Assembly: GCF_001440405.1 (NCBI RefSeq)
Contig: NZ_LLXX01000126.1
Span: 24,277-69,551, forward strand
Length of the DNA: 45,275 nucleotides
Direction: 5' to 3'
Origin: Bradyrhizobium valentinum
GTDB taxonomy: Bacteria; Pseudomonadota; Alphaproteobacteria; Rhizobiales; Xanthobacteraceae
Shown: positions 1-8,225 of the stretch, piece after piece
Position numbering within the stretch: the stretch's first letter is position 1
Layout of the letters: the number at the start of each line of letters is the position of its first letter
The notes under the pieces: model-generated
The model's database searches: none
Seen by the model: only the letters and a program-made list of their open reading frames with translations
Told to the model about the DNA's origin: nothing
Position numbers and translations under genes: made by a program

Positions 1-249
1 TCTTAGGGCCGCAGATTCGGCGGCATCCCGCGGATCGACGATCGCCTGTGCGCTATCCGGTGGCTCGACCAGCAACACACGCCTCCTATCCTGCCCCCAA
101 ATGAACCTTTCTGATCAAAGGGGGTTCCTCGAGGTTTTGAAGGAGGCATTAGGAGACGAAGCTATCGGCCTGATCCCAGAACTAGACAACGCCACTGTTT
201 GGCAGTGGGCCCGAAGAGCGGGCGCTGCTGAAGCTATCGCCCCGTTTGG
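1..249. other. No recognisable gene (left edge)
   Basis: An open frame starts at ATG 101 on the plus strand and reads plausibly for about 50 residues, but it then runs antisense through the 3' end of ku and matches no family I know. It may be the start of a truncated gene. I see no RNA gene or repeat here. Confidence 0.3.
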
Positions 250-1275
250 TCAACCGGCAGTGCGGTGGCGCCCGCCGCGCCTTCCCGTGGCCGGTTTCGC
301 TGCGCCGCTCCGGCGGGTAGGCTTTGCCGGGCGCTCGGCGGCGACGCTTCGCCGGAGCGCGTCCATGAGATTGACGACGTTCTCACGTGACGGCTTGACT
401 GCAGGGGCCTGGACGGGACGTTTTGCCTGTTTCCTGCGCAGGATGCGCACGAGCGCGCGGCGATAGTGATCCTCCAGCATAGCAGGATCGAACTCGGCCG
501 ACTTCGTCCGGATGATGTGCTGCGCGAGCTTCATCATTTCGGGCGGCAGCTTCATCTCCGGAATCTCGCCGAAATATTCCGATTCATTTCGGACCTCGTG
601 CGCGAAGCGCAGCGTTACGCCGCGGAGGCCGCGGCACGTCGGCTCGAGCAGAAACGGCCGCTCGCGTGAGGACAGCACCACGCGCGCAAGGCCTACAACG
701 GCCTCTCGGCTCATCGCATCTCGGATCACCGCAAACGGTTCCTGGCTGATCTTGTCGCGGGGCATGATGTAGTACGGCTTCTCGAAATATCGCGAGTCGA
801 TCTGTCCGGCGGGAAGGAAGCGCTCGATTTGGATTGTGCGCGTGTTCTGCGGCCGCGGGAAAGTGACGACTTCCTCCTGCTCCCCGTCTTCCTCATCAGA
901 GTCGGCGGCGCCCTCTTTGGCGGCCTCGTCGTGAAGGCCGGCGGGAACGGTTGGGGGGCTTTCACGGAGGGGCGGGGCGGCAAGCTCCACCTCACCAGGC
1001 GCCGGGCGCTCGCGTCGCGCCCGCTCAAGGTCGCGGTCCTCGACCAGCAGAAATTCGTTCTCGCCGACCTCATAGCCGCGCGCCTTGTCGGCTGCGTCTA
1101 TGGCTTGGCCGGTAACGGAGTCGATGAGTTTCTGTTTGAGGCGATGGCCTGTTCGCCGGTTGACCTGCCGGAAGGAGATCCGCTCGGCCGCCGAAATTGC
1201 GGGATAGAGCGCGACAGGACACGAGACAAAGGACAGCTTTAGATAGCCCTTCCAATAGGGTCGGGACGCCGGCAC
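250..1275 (-). CDS. ku: Ku protein (bacterial non-homologous end joining)
   Basis: Bacterial Ku forms a ring-shaped homodimer on double-strand break ends and recruits an ATP-dependent ligase such as LigD. The N-terminus, with YWKGYLKLSFVSCPVALYPA at about residues 7-26, is the family signature, and the Ku core continues to about residue 270. An acidic stretch rich in E and D at about 110-140 looks like a lineage insertion. The last 60 residues are Lys/Arg/Pro-rich, as in DNA-binding tails of rhizobial Ku. I prefer GTG at 1275, because GGAG lies just upstream of it; a TTG at 1287 would add four residues but overlaps that ribosome binding site. At 341 residues it is slightly longer than usual. 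No intact ligase partner lies beside it; the only ligase in the window, near 36 kb, is broken. Confidence 0.9.
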   Translation of the reverse strand: MPASRPYWKGYLKLSFVSCPVALYPAISAAERISFRQVNRRTGHRLKQKLIDSVTGQAIDAADKARGYEVGENEFLLVEDRDLERARRERPAPGEVELAAPPLRESPPTVPAGLHDEAAKEGAADSDEEDGEQEEVVTFPRPQNTRTIQIERFLPAGQIDSRYFEKPYYIMPRDKISQEPFAVIRDAMSREAVVGLARVVLSSRERPFLLEPTCRGLRGVTLRFAHEVRNESEYFGEIPEMKLPPEMMKLAQHIIRTKSAEFDPAMLEDHYRRALVRILRRKQAKRPVQAPAVKPSRENVVNLMDALRRSVAAERPAKPTRRSGAAKPATGRRGGRHRTAG

Positions 1276-1765
1276 CGGAAACTCCAACGCAACAGTGGTA
1301 CAAAAGCCAAGCCGGGGAGCTATGGTGCGGAGTCAACGGACATAAGGGACGGAAGTTTCAGGGCAACCTGTGTTCCACATCTCTTGCAGGATGTTCCGAA
1401 CGGCCCTGCTGATGCAGCGACGACCAAGCTTCTTCCCGGCTAAGATGCCTCCCGTATTCGAGCTTATGCCGTTCGTTGAAGTCAGAATATGGGACAGCTG
1501 GTCGAGCGAGCGCGGGCCGGATCGTCGGCCCGCAGTCCGCTCAGGGTCAGTCGCGACAGTATGGCGATGTCCCGACTTCCGCGCTCGCCCTGAAAGCCGA
1601 CATCCATACCAAGCTTCGGCATGTCTCAAAGGTGCCAGAACTGGAAGTCGTAAACCGTCTTCGAACACTCTCGACAGCAGGTGAGGACCTCCGTGGAGCC
1701 CGCGAGCGCGCTTGCCCCTCTTAAGGTTGGCGCCACCGTGGTTATGGTAAAAGAGCTTTCACACG
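1276..1765. other. Intergenic region without a supported gene
   Basis: About 490 bases lie between ku and the kinase gene, whose 3' end faces it. No reading frame has convincing composition or a ribosome binding site. It holds a diverged copy of the 100-base repeat (listed separately) and nothing else I can name. Confidence 0.5.
1562..1638 (+). repeat. Diverged copy of the 100-base intergenic repeat
   Basis: Begins with CCCGACTTCCG and ends with GGCATGTCTCAAAGGTGCCA, the typical end of the family. The middle is poorly conserved. Confidence 0.6.
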
Positions 1766-2857
1766 CTATTCGGGGGCAGTCGCTAGACTCTTAAGGGGGG
1801 CCGTCAGGCGGCAAATGAGCCCGGTTGATCCATACGACACTTCGACGGAGCCGCTGAAATCGTCTTGTAGTACTCGAGAAATGAGGCGCGAGCCAAAGCC
1901 CACACTGGCGGGTTCCCACGCAGGTGGGCCACCAAACTCCCGCCAGACGAAAACAAACTTGGGCTCACCCTCCTGATCTTCGGATGTCCATGTAATCGCC
2001 ACGTGGCCGCTCGCCACAGTCAGCGCGCCATACTTCAAAGCGTTGGTCGCAAGCTCGTGGATTGCCAAGGACAGAGCGAGGGCCTGTCGAGATTTGACGA
2101 TAAGTGGAGGACCCGAGACCGTAAACCGGCCTTCATCTGTCCTATAAGGGATTAGGGCGGTGCTGATCACATCTTGGAGGGGCGCTGCAGCCCAATTTGC
2201 TGCGATAAGTAAGTCGTGCGCTCGTCCGAACGCTGCAAGCCGTCCTTGATACTTTTCGAGATCGGCTTTGCTCGATATGTCGCGAAATGTCTGAGTGGCC
2301 ACGGCACTAAGTACTGTTAGAGTGTTCTTGACGCGATGCTTTAGCTCCTCATTGATGAGTTTCAGCGCTTCCCTTGCCATGTGCTCGGACGTGACATCTT
2401 TGCAGACGACAAGCACGCCGCCCACTTTGCCTTCGAAATCGATTGGACCGAAGCTATACGTCCACCAGACATCCTCGCGACGACCGTGACGCGTTACCGG
2501 TACCAGTTGGTCCTCATGCCAGGTCGCCCCTTTACCTGCCATGACGTACTCGATCTGGGGGCCAATGATGTCCCATATCTCATCCCAGCAATCGCGGCCC
2601 CGTGCTCCCAAAGCGCTTGGATGCCTTTCGGGCCCCATCGTCTCACGGTATGCATCGTTATAGAACTGGATGAGTTCCGGTCCCCACCAGATGAACATTG
2701 GGTGACGCGAGGTGAGAACGAGCCGCACGGTAACCCGAAGGCTTTGCGGCCATGTTTCTGGAGAACCGATCGACGTTTTTGACCAGTTAAATCCCCGCGT
2801 CAAAGCGCCCATCTCGCCGCCCCCCGCCAAGAAGTCGCTGACTATTTCCCCGTCCAT
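1766..2857 (-). CDS. HWE-family sensor histidine kinase with N-terminal PAS domain
   Basis: Cytoplasmic sensor kinase of 363 residues with no membrane segment. A PAS domain spans about residues 45-155 and includes FIWWGPELIQFYNDAYR. It is followed by the phospho-acceptor helix ELKHRVKN, with His174 as the predicted phosphorylation site. The ATP-binding domain has the N box AIHELATNALKYGAL (His257) and a W-x-E motif (WREFGGPP, Trp295 and Glu297). These two features define the HWE family. Kinases of this class usually phosphorylate stand-alone or PhyR-type response regulators, and no regulator gene is adjacent. The gene follows three small leftward ORFs with a gap of 33 bases, so it is probably the last gene of that transcript. 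The ligand of the PAS domain cannot be read from sequence. Confidence 0.9.
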   Translation of the reverse strand: MDGEIVSDFLAGGGEMGALTRGFNWSKTSIGSPETWPQSLRVTVRLVLTSRHPMFIWWGPELIQFYNDAYRETMGPERHPSALGARGRDCWDEIWDIIGPQIEYVMAGKGATWHEDQLVPVTRHGRREDVWWTYSFGPIDFEGKVGGVLVVCKDVTSEHMAREALKLINEELKHRVKNTLTVLSAVATQTFRDISSKADLEKYQGRLAAFGRAHDLLIAANWAAAPLQDVISTALIPYRTDEGRFTVSGPPLIVKSRQALALSLAIHELATNALKYGALTVASGHVAITWTSEDQEGEPKFVFVWREFGGPPAWEPASVGFGSRLISRVLQDDFSGSVEVSYGSTGLICRLTAPLKSLATAPE

Positions 2858-2890
2858 ACGCGCAACCTCACTCAGATGCTCGTGTAAAAG

Positions 2891-3106
2891 CTATTTCGCT
2901 GGCTTCAATCTGGGCGGCGATATCCAGTTATTGATTTGCGCCGCCGCTTCGCTTTCGCGCGCCGATCGAAGCAGCATTGCTCGTTCCTTTCCGGGGGGTA
3001 GTTTGCGCGCTGTGTCCCGCGCTTTCCGTGAAGCTTCGAGCAGACGCTCCTCAAGAGTGAGTGCGTGCTTAACGCGATTTCTTTTGATGGTCGGCTGCTC
3101 GTTCAT
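2891..3106 (-). CDS. Small conserved protein, paralogue of the one at 26.2-26.4 kb
   Basis: Seventy-one residues, highly charged, helical and without a membrane segment. The C-terminal half, KLPPGKERAMLLRSARESE followed by AAAQINNWISPP, aligns closely with the 81-residue protein at 26193-26438 (KLPQGQERERLLRKARQAE, then TAARVDEWVSS). The two are members of one small family that I associate with Bradyrhizobium but cannot assign a function. Its ATG lies four bases after the stop of the 40-residue ORF upstream, and the kinase gene starts 33 bases after its stop, which supports one transcript and possibly a shared role in signalling. Confidence 0.7.
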   Translation of the reverse strand: MNEQPTIKRNRVKHALTLEERLLEASRKARDTARKLPPGKERAMLLRSARESEAAAQINNWISPPRLKPAK

Positions 3107-3110
3107 TGAT

Positions 3111-3233
3111 CTACCGTCCTTGTCGTAATCGCTCAGGTGCCTTCAAAGCGGCGCCGGGCTTCCGCAGTGTCCAGTCGGAGACTGGCCCAGCCTGAAACTC
3201 CCGTATCGCACGGGCCAGCTCGAGATCGCTCAT
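3111..3233 (-). CDS. Small ORF (40 residues) in the kinase operon
   Basis: Starts at ATG 3233, which overlaps the TGA of the preceding 39-residue ORF (ATGA), and ends four bases before the start of the 71-residue protein. The sequence begins MSDLELARAIREFQAGPVSD and is soluble and charged. No family is recognised. The evidence is mainly the tight spacing typical of translational coupling; composition agrees but is not decisive, and there is no clear ribosome binding site of its own. Confidence 0.45.
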   Translation of the reverse strand: MSDLELARAIREFQAGPVSDWTLRKPGAALKAPERLRQGR

Positions 3234-3349
3234 GGGCTGGCTGGTAGCTTGAGCCGTCCGCTTTTGAATCCATCCTCAATGCTTTTGAAATGAGGCTCCG
3301 CCCCGGATCGGAGCTTTTGAATGCGGGTCAGCAACGGGCGGTAAGGCAT
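3230..3349 (-). CDS. Small ORF (39 residues) at the head of the kinase operon
   Basis: Starts at ATG 3349, begins MPYRPLLTRIQKLRSGAEPH, and its stop TGA overlaps the start of the next ORF. An in-frame extension back to 3532 would run into the divergent regulator gene and has poor composition, so the short form is preferred. No strong ribosome binding site is visible. Function unknown. Confidence 0.35.
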   Translation of the reverse strand: MPYRPLLTRIQKLRSGAEPHFKSIEDGFKSGRLKLPASP

Positions 3350-3428
3350 AGAATGGCTTCCGTTTCGAAGACCTGCGGAGGGCTTACAGCCGCGCCGGGC
3401 CGGGATTGTCGAGGCTTGCCGCATTGCA

Positions 3429-3455
3429 AACGATAGAAACCCGGCAAGGGGTTCC
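3429..3455 (-). promoter_or_regulatory. Weak EcfG-like promoter candidate for the kinase operon
   Basis: On the minus strand GGAAC is followed after 18 bases by CGTT, about 80 bases before the first small ORF of the kinase operon. The usual spacing is 16-17, so this is suboptimal. It lies between the operon and the divergent Crp/Fnr gene. Confidence 0.25.
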
Positions 3456-3505
3456 CCGTTGTATTCCGTGGCGGTCATCCGCGCCGGATCATTTGATACG
3501 AAACA

Positions 3506-4249
3506 GTGAGTTTTATCGTGGAGCTTACGCACCGAATATTAGCTCGAAACCTGCGAGAACATTCCAAGCTGGTCCAAGAGGATGTCGAACAGATTGCGAA
3601 GCTGTCATATGTAGTGCGGCAATATGAACCGAACGGTGATTTGATCCGCCAAGGCGACAGACCAAACGCCGCAGCTCTCGTGCTCTCCGGAATGGTCGGG
3701 CGATACCACCTGCGGGGCAGCGGACGTCGTCAATATCTGTCCTTTCACATCATCGGCGACATGCCGGACGCACAGGGCTTATTTATCGATCAAATGGACC
3801 ACACAGTATGCGCAATGGGTAGCGCCGTCGTTGCCTTCATTCCGCACGGTGACATGGTGAAGGCATTCAAGGCGCGACCTCAGCTCAGTTTCGCTGTGTG
3901 GCGAGAAACCTTGATAGATGCAGCCATTTTCCGTGAGGCCATCACAAACAACAGCTCACGACCAGTGCAGATGCGAATGGCGCATCTGTTCTGCGAACTG
4001 TTCTATCGGGCCCGTGCCTCTGGAGCGGCCGAGCAGAACCGACTCAATCTACCGCTTAACCTTATTCAACTAGGCGAGACGCTGGGAATGGCGATTGCCA
4101 CGGTCAATCGCACCCTCCAACAACTGCGCACCACCGGAAGCGTGGACTTTCGCGATGGCGTGCTCACGATCAAGAACTGGGACGAGCTGGTCAAGATTGG
4201 AACGTTTGACCCTCGCTATCTTCATCTTAAAAAGGTATCGCCGCTGTAA
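3506..4249 (+). CDS. Crp/Fnr-family transcriptional regulator
   Basis: A cyclic-nucleotide-binding-like beta-roll at about residues 20-140 (EPNGDLIRQGDRP, SGMVGRYHL) is followed by a dimer helix and a winged helix-turn-helix at about 160-235, with recognition region LGETLGMAIATVNRTLQQLR. At 247 residues the length is normal. There is no N-terminal cysteine cluster, so it is not an oxygen-sensing FNR. The effector is unknown; many alphaproteobacterial members do not bind cAMP. The start is GTG 3506, with an alternative GTG at 3518. It is transcribed away from the small-ORF/kinase operon and shares its upstream region, so it is a candidate regulator of that operon and of itself. Confidence 0.85.
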   Translation: MSFIVELTHRILARNLREHSKLVQEDVEQIAKLSYVVRQYEPNGDLIRQGDRPNAAALVLSGMVGRYHLRGSGRRQYLSFHIIGDMPDAQGLFIDQMDHTVCAMGSAVVAFIPHGDMVKAFKARPQLSFAVWRETLIDAAIFREAITNNSSRPVQMRMAHLFCELFYRARASGAAEQNRLNLPLNLIQLGETLGMAIATVNRTLQQLRTTGSVDFRDGVLTIKNWDELVKIGTFDPRYLHLKKVSPL

Positions 4250-4705
4250 GTGCGAGGCGCTGGTGTTCTCGCGCCATGAAGCTGTACTTGGCGGTTCCCG
4301 CAGCTTCTAAACAAACGTCACGATAATATTGAGCGGGCTCGATGGCTGCTTTGAAAGGATCAGGCAGGTTCATTTCCAACCTTGATATCCAAGCCTATCT
4401 GGCCAAACAACGTAACCTGCCGGGGCTCCAGTTCCACGAACTTATTTCCCCTTGAGCAGATGGGCCAAGTCCATCTCCAATATTCGCTGCGTCCGCTCGA
4501 CGCATTCAAGAAGGTCGATTGAGGACGGCCACTTAGGACATTCGGGGGCAAATACGGATAGTACCTGGCGGCGCATGGGCACCGAACGGTATGAGCCTCC
4601 ATGTCTGCTGAGGGGGTCACTTTCGGACTTCGGCGGGCGCTTTGCGAAGTCTGCTTTGCCGCGATGAACTGCCATAGTCAGGCCGCTTCGGAAGGTCCGT
4701 TAAGT
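4250..4705. other. Intergenic region with no firm gene
   Basis: A minus-strand frame at 4442-4576 (starting MRRQVLSVFAPECPKWPSS, 44 residues) reads plausibly but its only GGAGG is too far upstream, so I do not call it. A short motif GCGAAGTCTGCTTT at 4644-4657 recurs at 21742, 21794 and 38751 and is probably a remnant of another intergenic repeat. Confidence 0.4.
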
Positions 4706-4930
4706 GCCGATAGTGTTGCAAAAGTCCCAAAAGGCGCTGCGGCTAATTTTCCGCCAAAGAACGAAACAAGCGATAGTCGCCGATCAATGCGGCCTCGAAC
4801 CCGCCACCGGAATCGCCTGTGAGTTTGGCGCATGGAGGCGTGGTCCCCCACATCATTTTTCATCGCCGCGCCTGCGGCTCGGAGAATTTGAGTCCCATCC
4901 CGCAAAAAGACTTTTGCAACAGTATCTGCC
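4706..4930. mobile_element. MITE copy 1 (terminal repeat TGTTGCAAAAGTC)
   Basis: The left end GCCGATAGTGTTGCAAAAGTC (shortest core TGTTGCAAAAGTC) is mirrored at the right end as GACTTTTGCAACAGTAT. The element is about 225 bases, has no coding capacity, and shares its ends with three other elements here and with the IS at 41.5-43.4 kb. Confidence 0.75.
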
Positions 4931-5229
4931 AACAGCGGACATGCTGCCATCCACTAGGAAGCGGCTGAAGCAAGGAACAAGGTTCTTCTTCACGCGGGCC
5001 CATCAGCGAAAGCTGCGCATTGTAGCCCCAGGGAAAAGCGGACGCGAACAGCTATCGCGCGCTCCGCGTTGACCCCCAAAAGTCGACGCATCACAGTTTG
5101 GGCTGACGAGTTCTTATTGAACGGGCCTCACCTCTTCAAAGCTCTGGCTGTCCTCCGCCATCCTCACGTGTCTTTGAAAGCAGCACCTGAGTTCTTTTTT
5201 AAAATCGGCTTTGACAGCGTTTCCGATCG

Positions 5230-5249
5230 GGCATCGAATGCTCGATGCC
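5230..5249. promoter_or_regulatory. Perfect 8-bp hairpin upstream of the cupin gene
   Basis: GGCATCGA, loop ATGC, TCGATGCC. It ends 45 bases before the cupin start and has no T-run, so it is more likely an operator or leader hairpin than a terminator. Confidence 0.4.
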
Positions 5250-5294
5250 GCCCGCGTCTCGTGGACGGTCAACAAACCAAGTCGGGAGGAAACT

Positions 5295-5732
5295 ATGGGT
5301 GAAATCAACCGGCGATCTGCTCTTATGCTCGGCGTCGCGACAGCGGGAACTGCTGTTGTTGCAGCCGATCCAACGGTGGCTCAGCCTTACCGGACCGATG
5401 AAGGCAAGGAGATCGCCCCGGGTGTCCGGGTAGTGGAGGTAAGCGAGCGCGAAGCGATGCACGGACGCGACTCGGTACTCCCAACCTATAAGCGAATTAA
5501 GGTCGTTGACGTGGTCTCACAACCGAAAGCAACGGAAAAGAGTGACGCCATGCAAAACGACATGATTTGCCTATGCCTCGACGGTGAAATGCGGATAGAT
5601 CATCGGGATGGCCACGCGTTCACGGTCAAAAAAAACGACGTATGGACCTGTGTCAAAGGTGAGCCAGAAGACACTGAAAACATAGGCAATAGCGCCGCTA
5701 TCATGCGAGTCATTAATCTGATACCTGCCTGA
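5295..5732 (+). CDS. Tat-exported cupin-fold protein
   Basis: The start at ATG 5295 is fixed by GGGAGGA eight bases upstream. The first 30 residues form a Tat-type signal peptide: NRRSALMLGVATAGTAV, then a cleavage site near VAQ. The mature part of about 115 residues resembles a single-domain cupin, with DMICLCLDGEMRIDHRDGHA and KKNDVWTCVKGEPEDTEN giving the two beta-barrel motifs. The canonical metal ligands (two His, Glu, His) are only partly present, so metal binding is uncertain. Export through Tat suggests folding or cofactor loading in the cytoplasm and action in the periplasm. It is a single-gene unit, with no close neighbour on the same strand. Confidence 0.75.
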   Translation: MGEINRRSALMLGVATAGTAVVAADPTVAQPYRTDEGKEIAPGVRVVEVSEREAMHGRDSVLPTYKRIKVVDVVSQPKATEKSDAMQNDMICLCLDGEMRIDHRDGHAFTVKKNDVWTCVKGEPEDTENIGNSAAIMRVINLIPA

Positions 5733-5842
5733 GGAGATTGCGAGACGGAATTTCTCCTCCACCTCGCACCCATAACGGCTCCGGCTCCAACAAACGCTCT
5801 GCTGTCCCAATCACCGGGAAGGGTCAGCTTTGGGGTCGAAAG

Positions 5843-5929
5843 CGACGGTTTGGCAGTCGCCAATCACTTCCGGTCTACCCCTATCAACAGACACTCTCGG
5901 ATGCCGACGGCATGTTTCAAAGGTGCCAC
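5843..5929 (+). repeat. Diverged copy of the 100-base intergenic repeat
   Basis: Contains CACTTCCGGTCTACCCC and ends CATGTTTCAAAGGTGCCA, in the same orientation as the other copies. It lies between the cupin and luxR-type genes in an otherwise empty 400-base stretch. Confidence 0.65.
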
Positions 5930-6138
5930 TAGCGGACTCATGCACCACAGCAATGACCGGCTTCGCGGTAAGGACGCCACACGCATCGCGTTGCGAACTT
6001 CAGCGCTTCATGGCCCCCCGATCTAGATCAGGCTGTTGACTTACGAGTGCGCAGATAAGCGAGCCGATCTCTCGGAGGACTGCTCTTCCTTTTTGCCGGT
6101 CCTGGTGTAGGCTCGGATGTGTCGGGAGGACCTGTCAG

Positions 6139-6876
6139 ATGGATCGACGTGTCGCTGATATCCGCCGCAGTGCGTTTGAGTTCGTTCAAGACATCGAGCG
6201 TCTTTCCACCACGGGAGAGATTATGGATGCGATGGGCGCGCCTCTGAAAAAACACGGATTCGAATACCATTGCGTCAGCTTCCTTGCCACTGCGACAGAG
6301 TCTCTTGAAGATGTCCTGCTTTCCAACCGGCTACCGGAAGAGTGGCTTAAGCTCTACATCGAAAGAGACTATGTGCGCGATGATCCTGCTTTCCGCTACG
6401 CCAAGACGGTGGTTCGACCGTTCCGATGGTTCAAGGAATCTCCCTACGATCCCGAGCGAGAACCTCGCGCCGCTGAAGTGGTGCAGCGTGCGAGGGATTT
6501 TGGCATCTTGGATGGTTTCCTAATCCCGGTCGCTTCAACTGCAGGCAGGATGGGTCAAATATGGTTCGGAGGTCGGACGCTCGATCTGCCGGAGCACCAA
6601 TTGTCAGCCCTGCACCTCATGGCGATCTATGCGTTTGACCGAATCCTCAAACTTCATGGCTCGCCTGCGCGGCACAAAGCAAGCCTGACGCCGCGTGAAC
6701 GGGAAATCTTGACATTGGTCGCCAACGGCAAGTCAACGTGGGAGATTGGCGAGGCGCTTCACATCAGCAGCCGAACAGTCAAAGAACACATCAAGCATCT
6801 TTGTCGAAGGCTTGGTGCAGTGACCCGCACTCAAGCTGTGATGATCGCCGTTCGCGACAAGATCATTCAACCATGA
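6139..6876 (+). CDS. LuxR-family regulator with an autoinducer-binding domain (LuxR solo)
   Basis: Residues 15-160 form an autoinducer-binding domain. The conserved pocket residues of the LuxR/TraR family are visible: Trp69, Tyr73, Asp82-Pro83, Trp97 and Gly126. Residues 172-240 are a LuxR-type helix-turn-helix (SLTPREREILTLVANGKST). The start at ATG 6139 has GGGAGGAC upstream. At 245 residues the length is normal. No luxI-type synthase lies in the window, so by context it is a solo regulator that may respond to signals made elsewhere in the genome or by other cells. Because the pocket is intact, an acyl-homoserine lactone ligand is likely, though some solos in plant-associated bacteria bind plant compounds. 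Confidence 0.85.
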   Translation: MDRRVADIRRSAFEFVQDIERLSTTGEIMDAMGAPLKKHGFEYHCVSFLATATESLEDVLLSNRLPEEWLKLYIERDYVRDDPAFRYAKTVVRPFRWFKESPYDPEREPRAAEVVQRARDFGILDGFLIPVASTAGRMGQIWFGGRTLDLPEHQLSALHLMAIYAFDRILKLHGSPARHKASLTPREREILTLVANGKSTWEIGEALHISSRTVKEHIKHLCRRLGAVTRTQAVMIAVRDKIIQP

Positions 6877-6911
6877 AGCTGCCACGCGGAGCTGAGCATA
6901 TGCGTCCGCCT

Positions 6912-7009
6912 TGGGTCATTTGCGTCGGTTTGGCCGGACCACGGCGACTTCCGGTCTACCCCGGTGAACGCACATTGTCAGAATAGACGGGCTTGTCTCA
7001 AAGGTGCCA
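6912..7009 (+). repeat. Copy of the 100-base intergenic repeat
   Basis: A full-length copy: GGGTCATTTGCGTCGGTTTG at the left end, GACTTCCGGTCTACCCCGGT in the middle, TCTCAAAGGTGCCA at the right end. Confidence 0.85.
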
Positions 7010-7020
7010 AGCGCCGAACT

Positions 7021-7473
7021 TCACTGCTTGGGCGGTGGGCGCAATGACGAGTGATGATGGGCTATGACCCAATCATTGCCCTCTTTGACAAGAACCATTG
7101 TGAAGCGTGCGGGCTCTGGCACGAGTTTGCCCTCGCGGTTGCGCATGAAATCGTTGAAGCCGACTGCCAGTATGGTTGTGGGATTGATCACCCTCAGCTG
7201 CTTCTCCACGAACTCGACCTTGTTGCCGGTGCCGACTACCACGGTAAAGTATTGCGTGATTGCCTCGCGCCCCAACGTTAGATCTCTGCTCCTGGTGCCA
7301 TGGAGGATCGCGTCATTCGCATACAGCTTAGCGACGGCAACATTATCGTTGGCGTCGTAAGCAGCTTTCCAGCGGGCAAACAAAGCATCCGTCTCCTCCT
7401 CGGGACCTGCGAACACCTGAGTTGGAGCCATCGCCAACAACGCCACCAACAAGACTCGTCCGAGTACGGTCAT
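7021..7473 (-). CDS. Secreted SnoaL-like / DUF4440-type (NTF2-fold) protein
   Basis: An N-terminal signal peptide of about 22 residues (LLVALLAMAPTQVFA) is followed by an NTF2-like domain: FARWKAAYDANDNVAVAKLY, then AILHGTRSRDLTLGREAI and a C-terminal strand FTMVLVKEGNDWVIAHHHSS. This pattern is typical of the SgcJ/EcaC family within the SnoaL-like superfamily, whose members are often of unknown substrate. AGGAGG lies just before the ATG. It is bracketed by two copies of the 100-base repeat (6912-7009 and 7576-7672), which hints at repeat-mediated rearrangement around this gene. It probably acts in the periplasm. Confidence 0.8.
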   Translation of the reverse strand: MTVLGRVLLVALLAMAPTQVFAGPEEETDALFARWKAAYDANDNVAVAKLYANDAILHGTRSRDLTLGREAITQYFTVVVGTGNKVEFVEKQLRVINPTTILAVGFNDFMRNREGKLVPEPARFTMVLVKEGNDWVIAHHHSSLRPPPKQ

Positions 7474-7575
7474 GGCCTCCTCCTGATACTATCAGAACGG
7501 GTTGGCTTCCGATTGAAAACTGCATTGTGTCAGTACGCAGCGTCGTAAGCAACATCGCCGGGCGACTTCCGAGGT

Positions 7576-7672
7576 GGGTCATTCGCGTCGGTTTGGCCGG
7601 ACCACAGCGACTTCCGGTATACTCCGGTGAACGGACATTCTCAGGATAGGAGGGCATGTCTCAATGGTGCCA
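7576..7672 (+). repeat. Copy of the 100-base intergenic repeat
   Basis: A full-length copy with GGGTCATTCGCGTCGGTTTG, GACTTCCGGTATACTCCGGT and TGTCTCAATGGTGCCA. Confidence 0.85.
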
Positions 7673-8172
7673 TAACTCATCAATCTTCTCGTCGGTGCGC
7701 GGAGGGTCGTGGGAAGAGCGAGGCGATGGTGCGGCATTAGATTCGGAAGTGGCCACCCGAGCCGGCGCAAGAACCTTCTCGCCGATCACCCACACAAGTG
7801 GGATGATCCGGACTGAGCAAACAATAACGCCTGGTTGTTTTTGTGCCGCCCATTGCTCATACTGTCGACGAGCTCGCGCTCGCCATCAGCGACGATTTTG
7901 CTGGTTGCCTCCAGGTCTTCAACGTTGTGATTGCTCCCGAGTGCTTAGAAAAAATGAGCCGCTGGCCAACGAGGTTCAGCGGTTCACGCCTGAGGAGGAA
8001 ACCCGGCCCGTGAGATAGGGCATCTCATACCCGCCAACGGGCAGAACCTCGCGAGGGCATGCTAGGCGAGATGATGCGAGGACGGCCCGCTGCGCGGGAC
8101 GCGCCGTTTATCGTAAGACCGATATTTGATCTATGCGTTGGCTTGAATCAAAATCTCACCGCCCAGGACGGC
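7673..8172. other. Intergenic region without a supported gene
   Basis: Frames of 60-120 residues exist on both strands, but none has a ribosome binding site or recognisable content. One plus-strand stretch near 7843-8015 reads with moderately natural composition and may be a gene remnant. Confidence 0.4.
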
Positions 8173-8173
8173 A

Positions 8174-8201
8174 AGAGCGGCTGACAGCAGCCGCTCTTTT
8201 T
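8174..8201. terminator. Hairpin terminator downstream of the phasin gene
   Basis: AGAGCGGCTG, loop ACAG, CAGCCGCTCT followed by a T-run on the plus strand. The phasin gene converges on it from the right and ends 25 bases away. The T-run suits plus-strand transcripts best, but the 10-bp stem could serve both directions. Confidence 0.6.
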
Positions 8202-8225
8202 CAAAGTCGAAACCTGTACGCCGGG

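Noticed and set aside
101..466. Plus-strand frame of 121 residues at the left edge
   Set aside because: More than half is antisense to the 3' end of ku and has the Arg/Pro-rich composition of a shadow frame; there is no matching family.
4419..4445. EcfG-like site on the minus strand (GGAAC, 18 bases, CGTT)
   Set aside because: Spacing is outside the usual 16-17 and no gene starts downstream on that strand.
7343..7657. Minus-strand frame beginning MPSYPENVRSPEYTGSRCG
   Set aside because: This is the translation of the reverse of the 100-base repeat; such frames are often annotated as hypothetical proteins in Bradyrhizobium but I see no evidence of translation.
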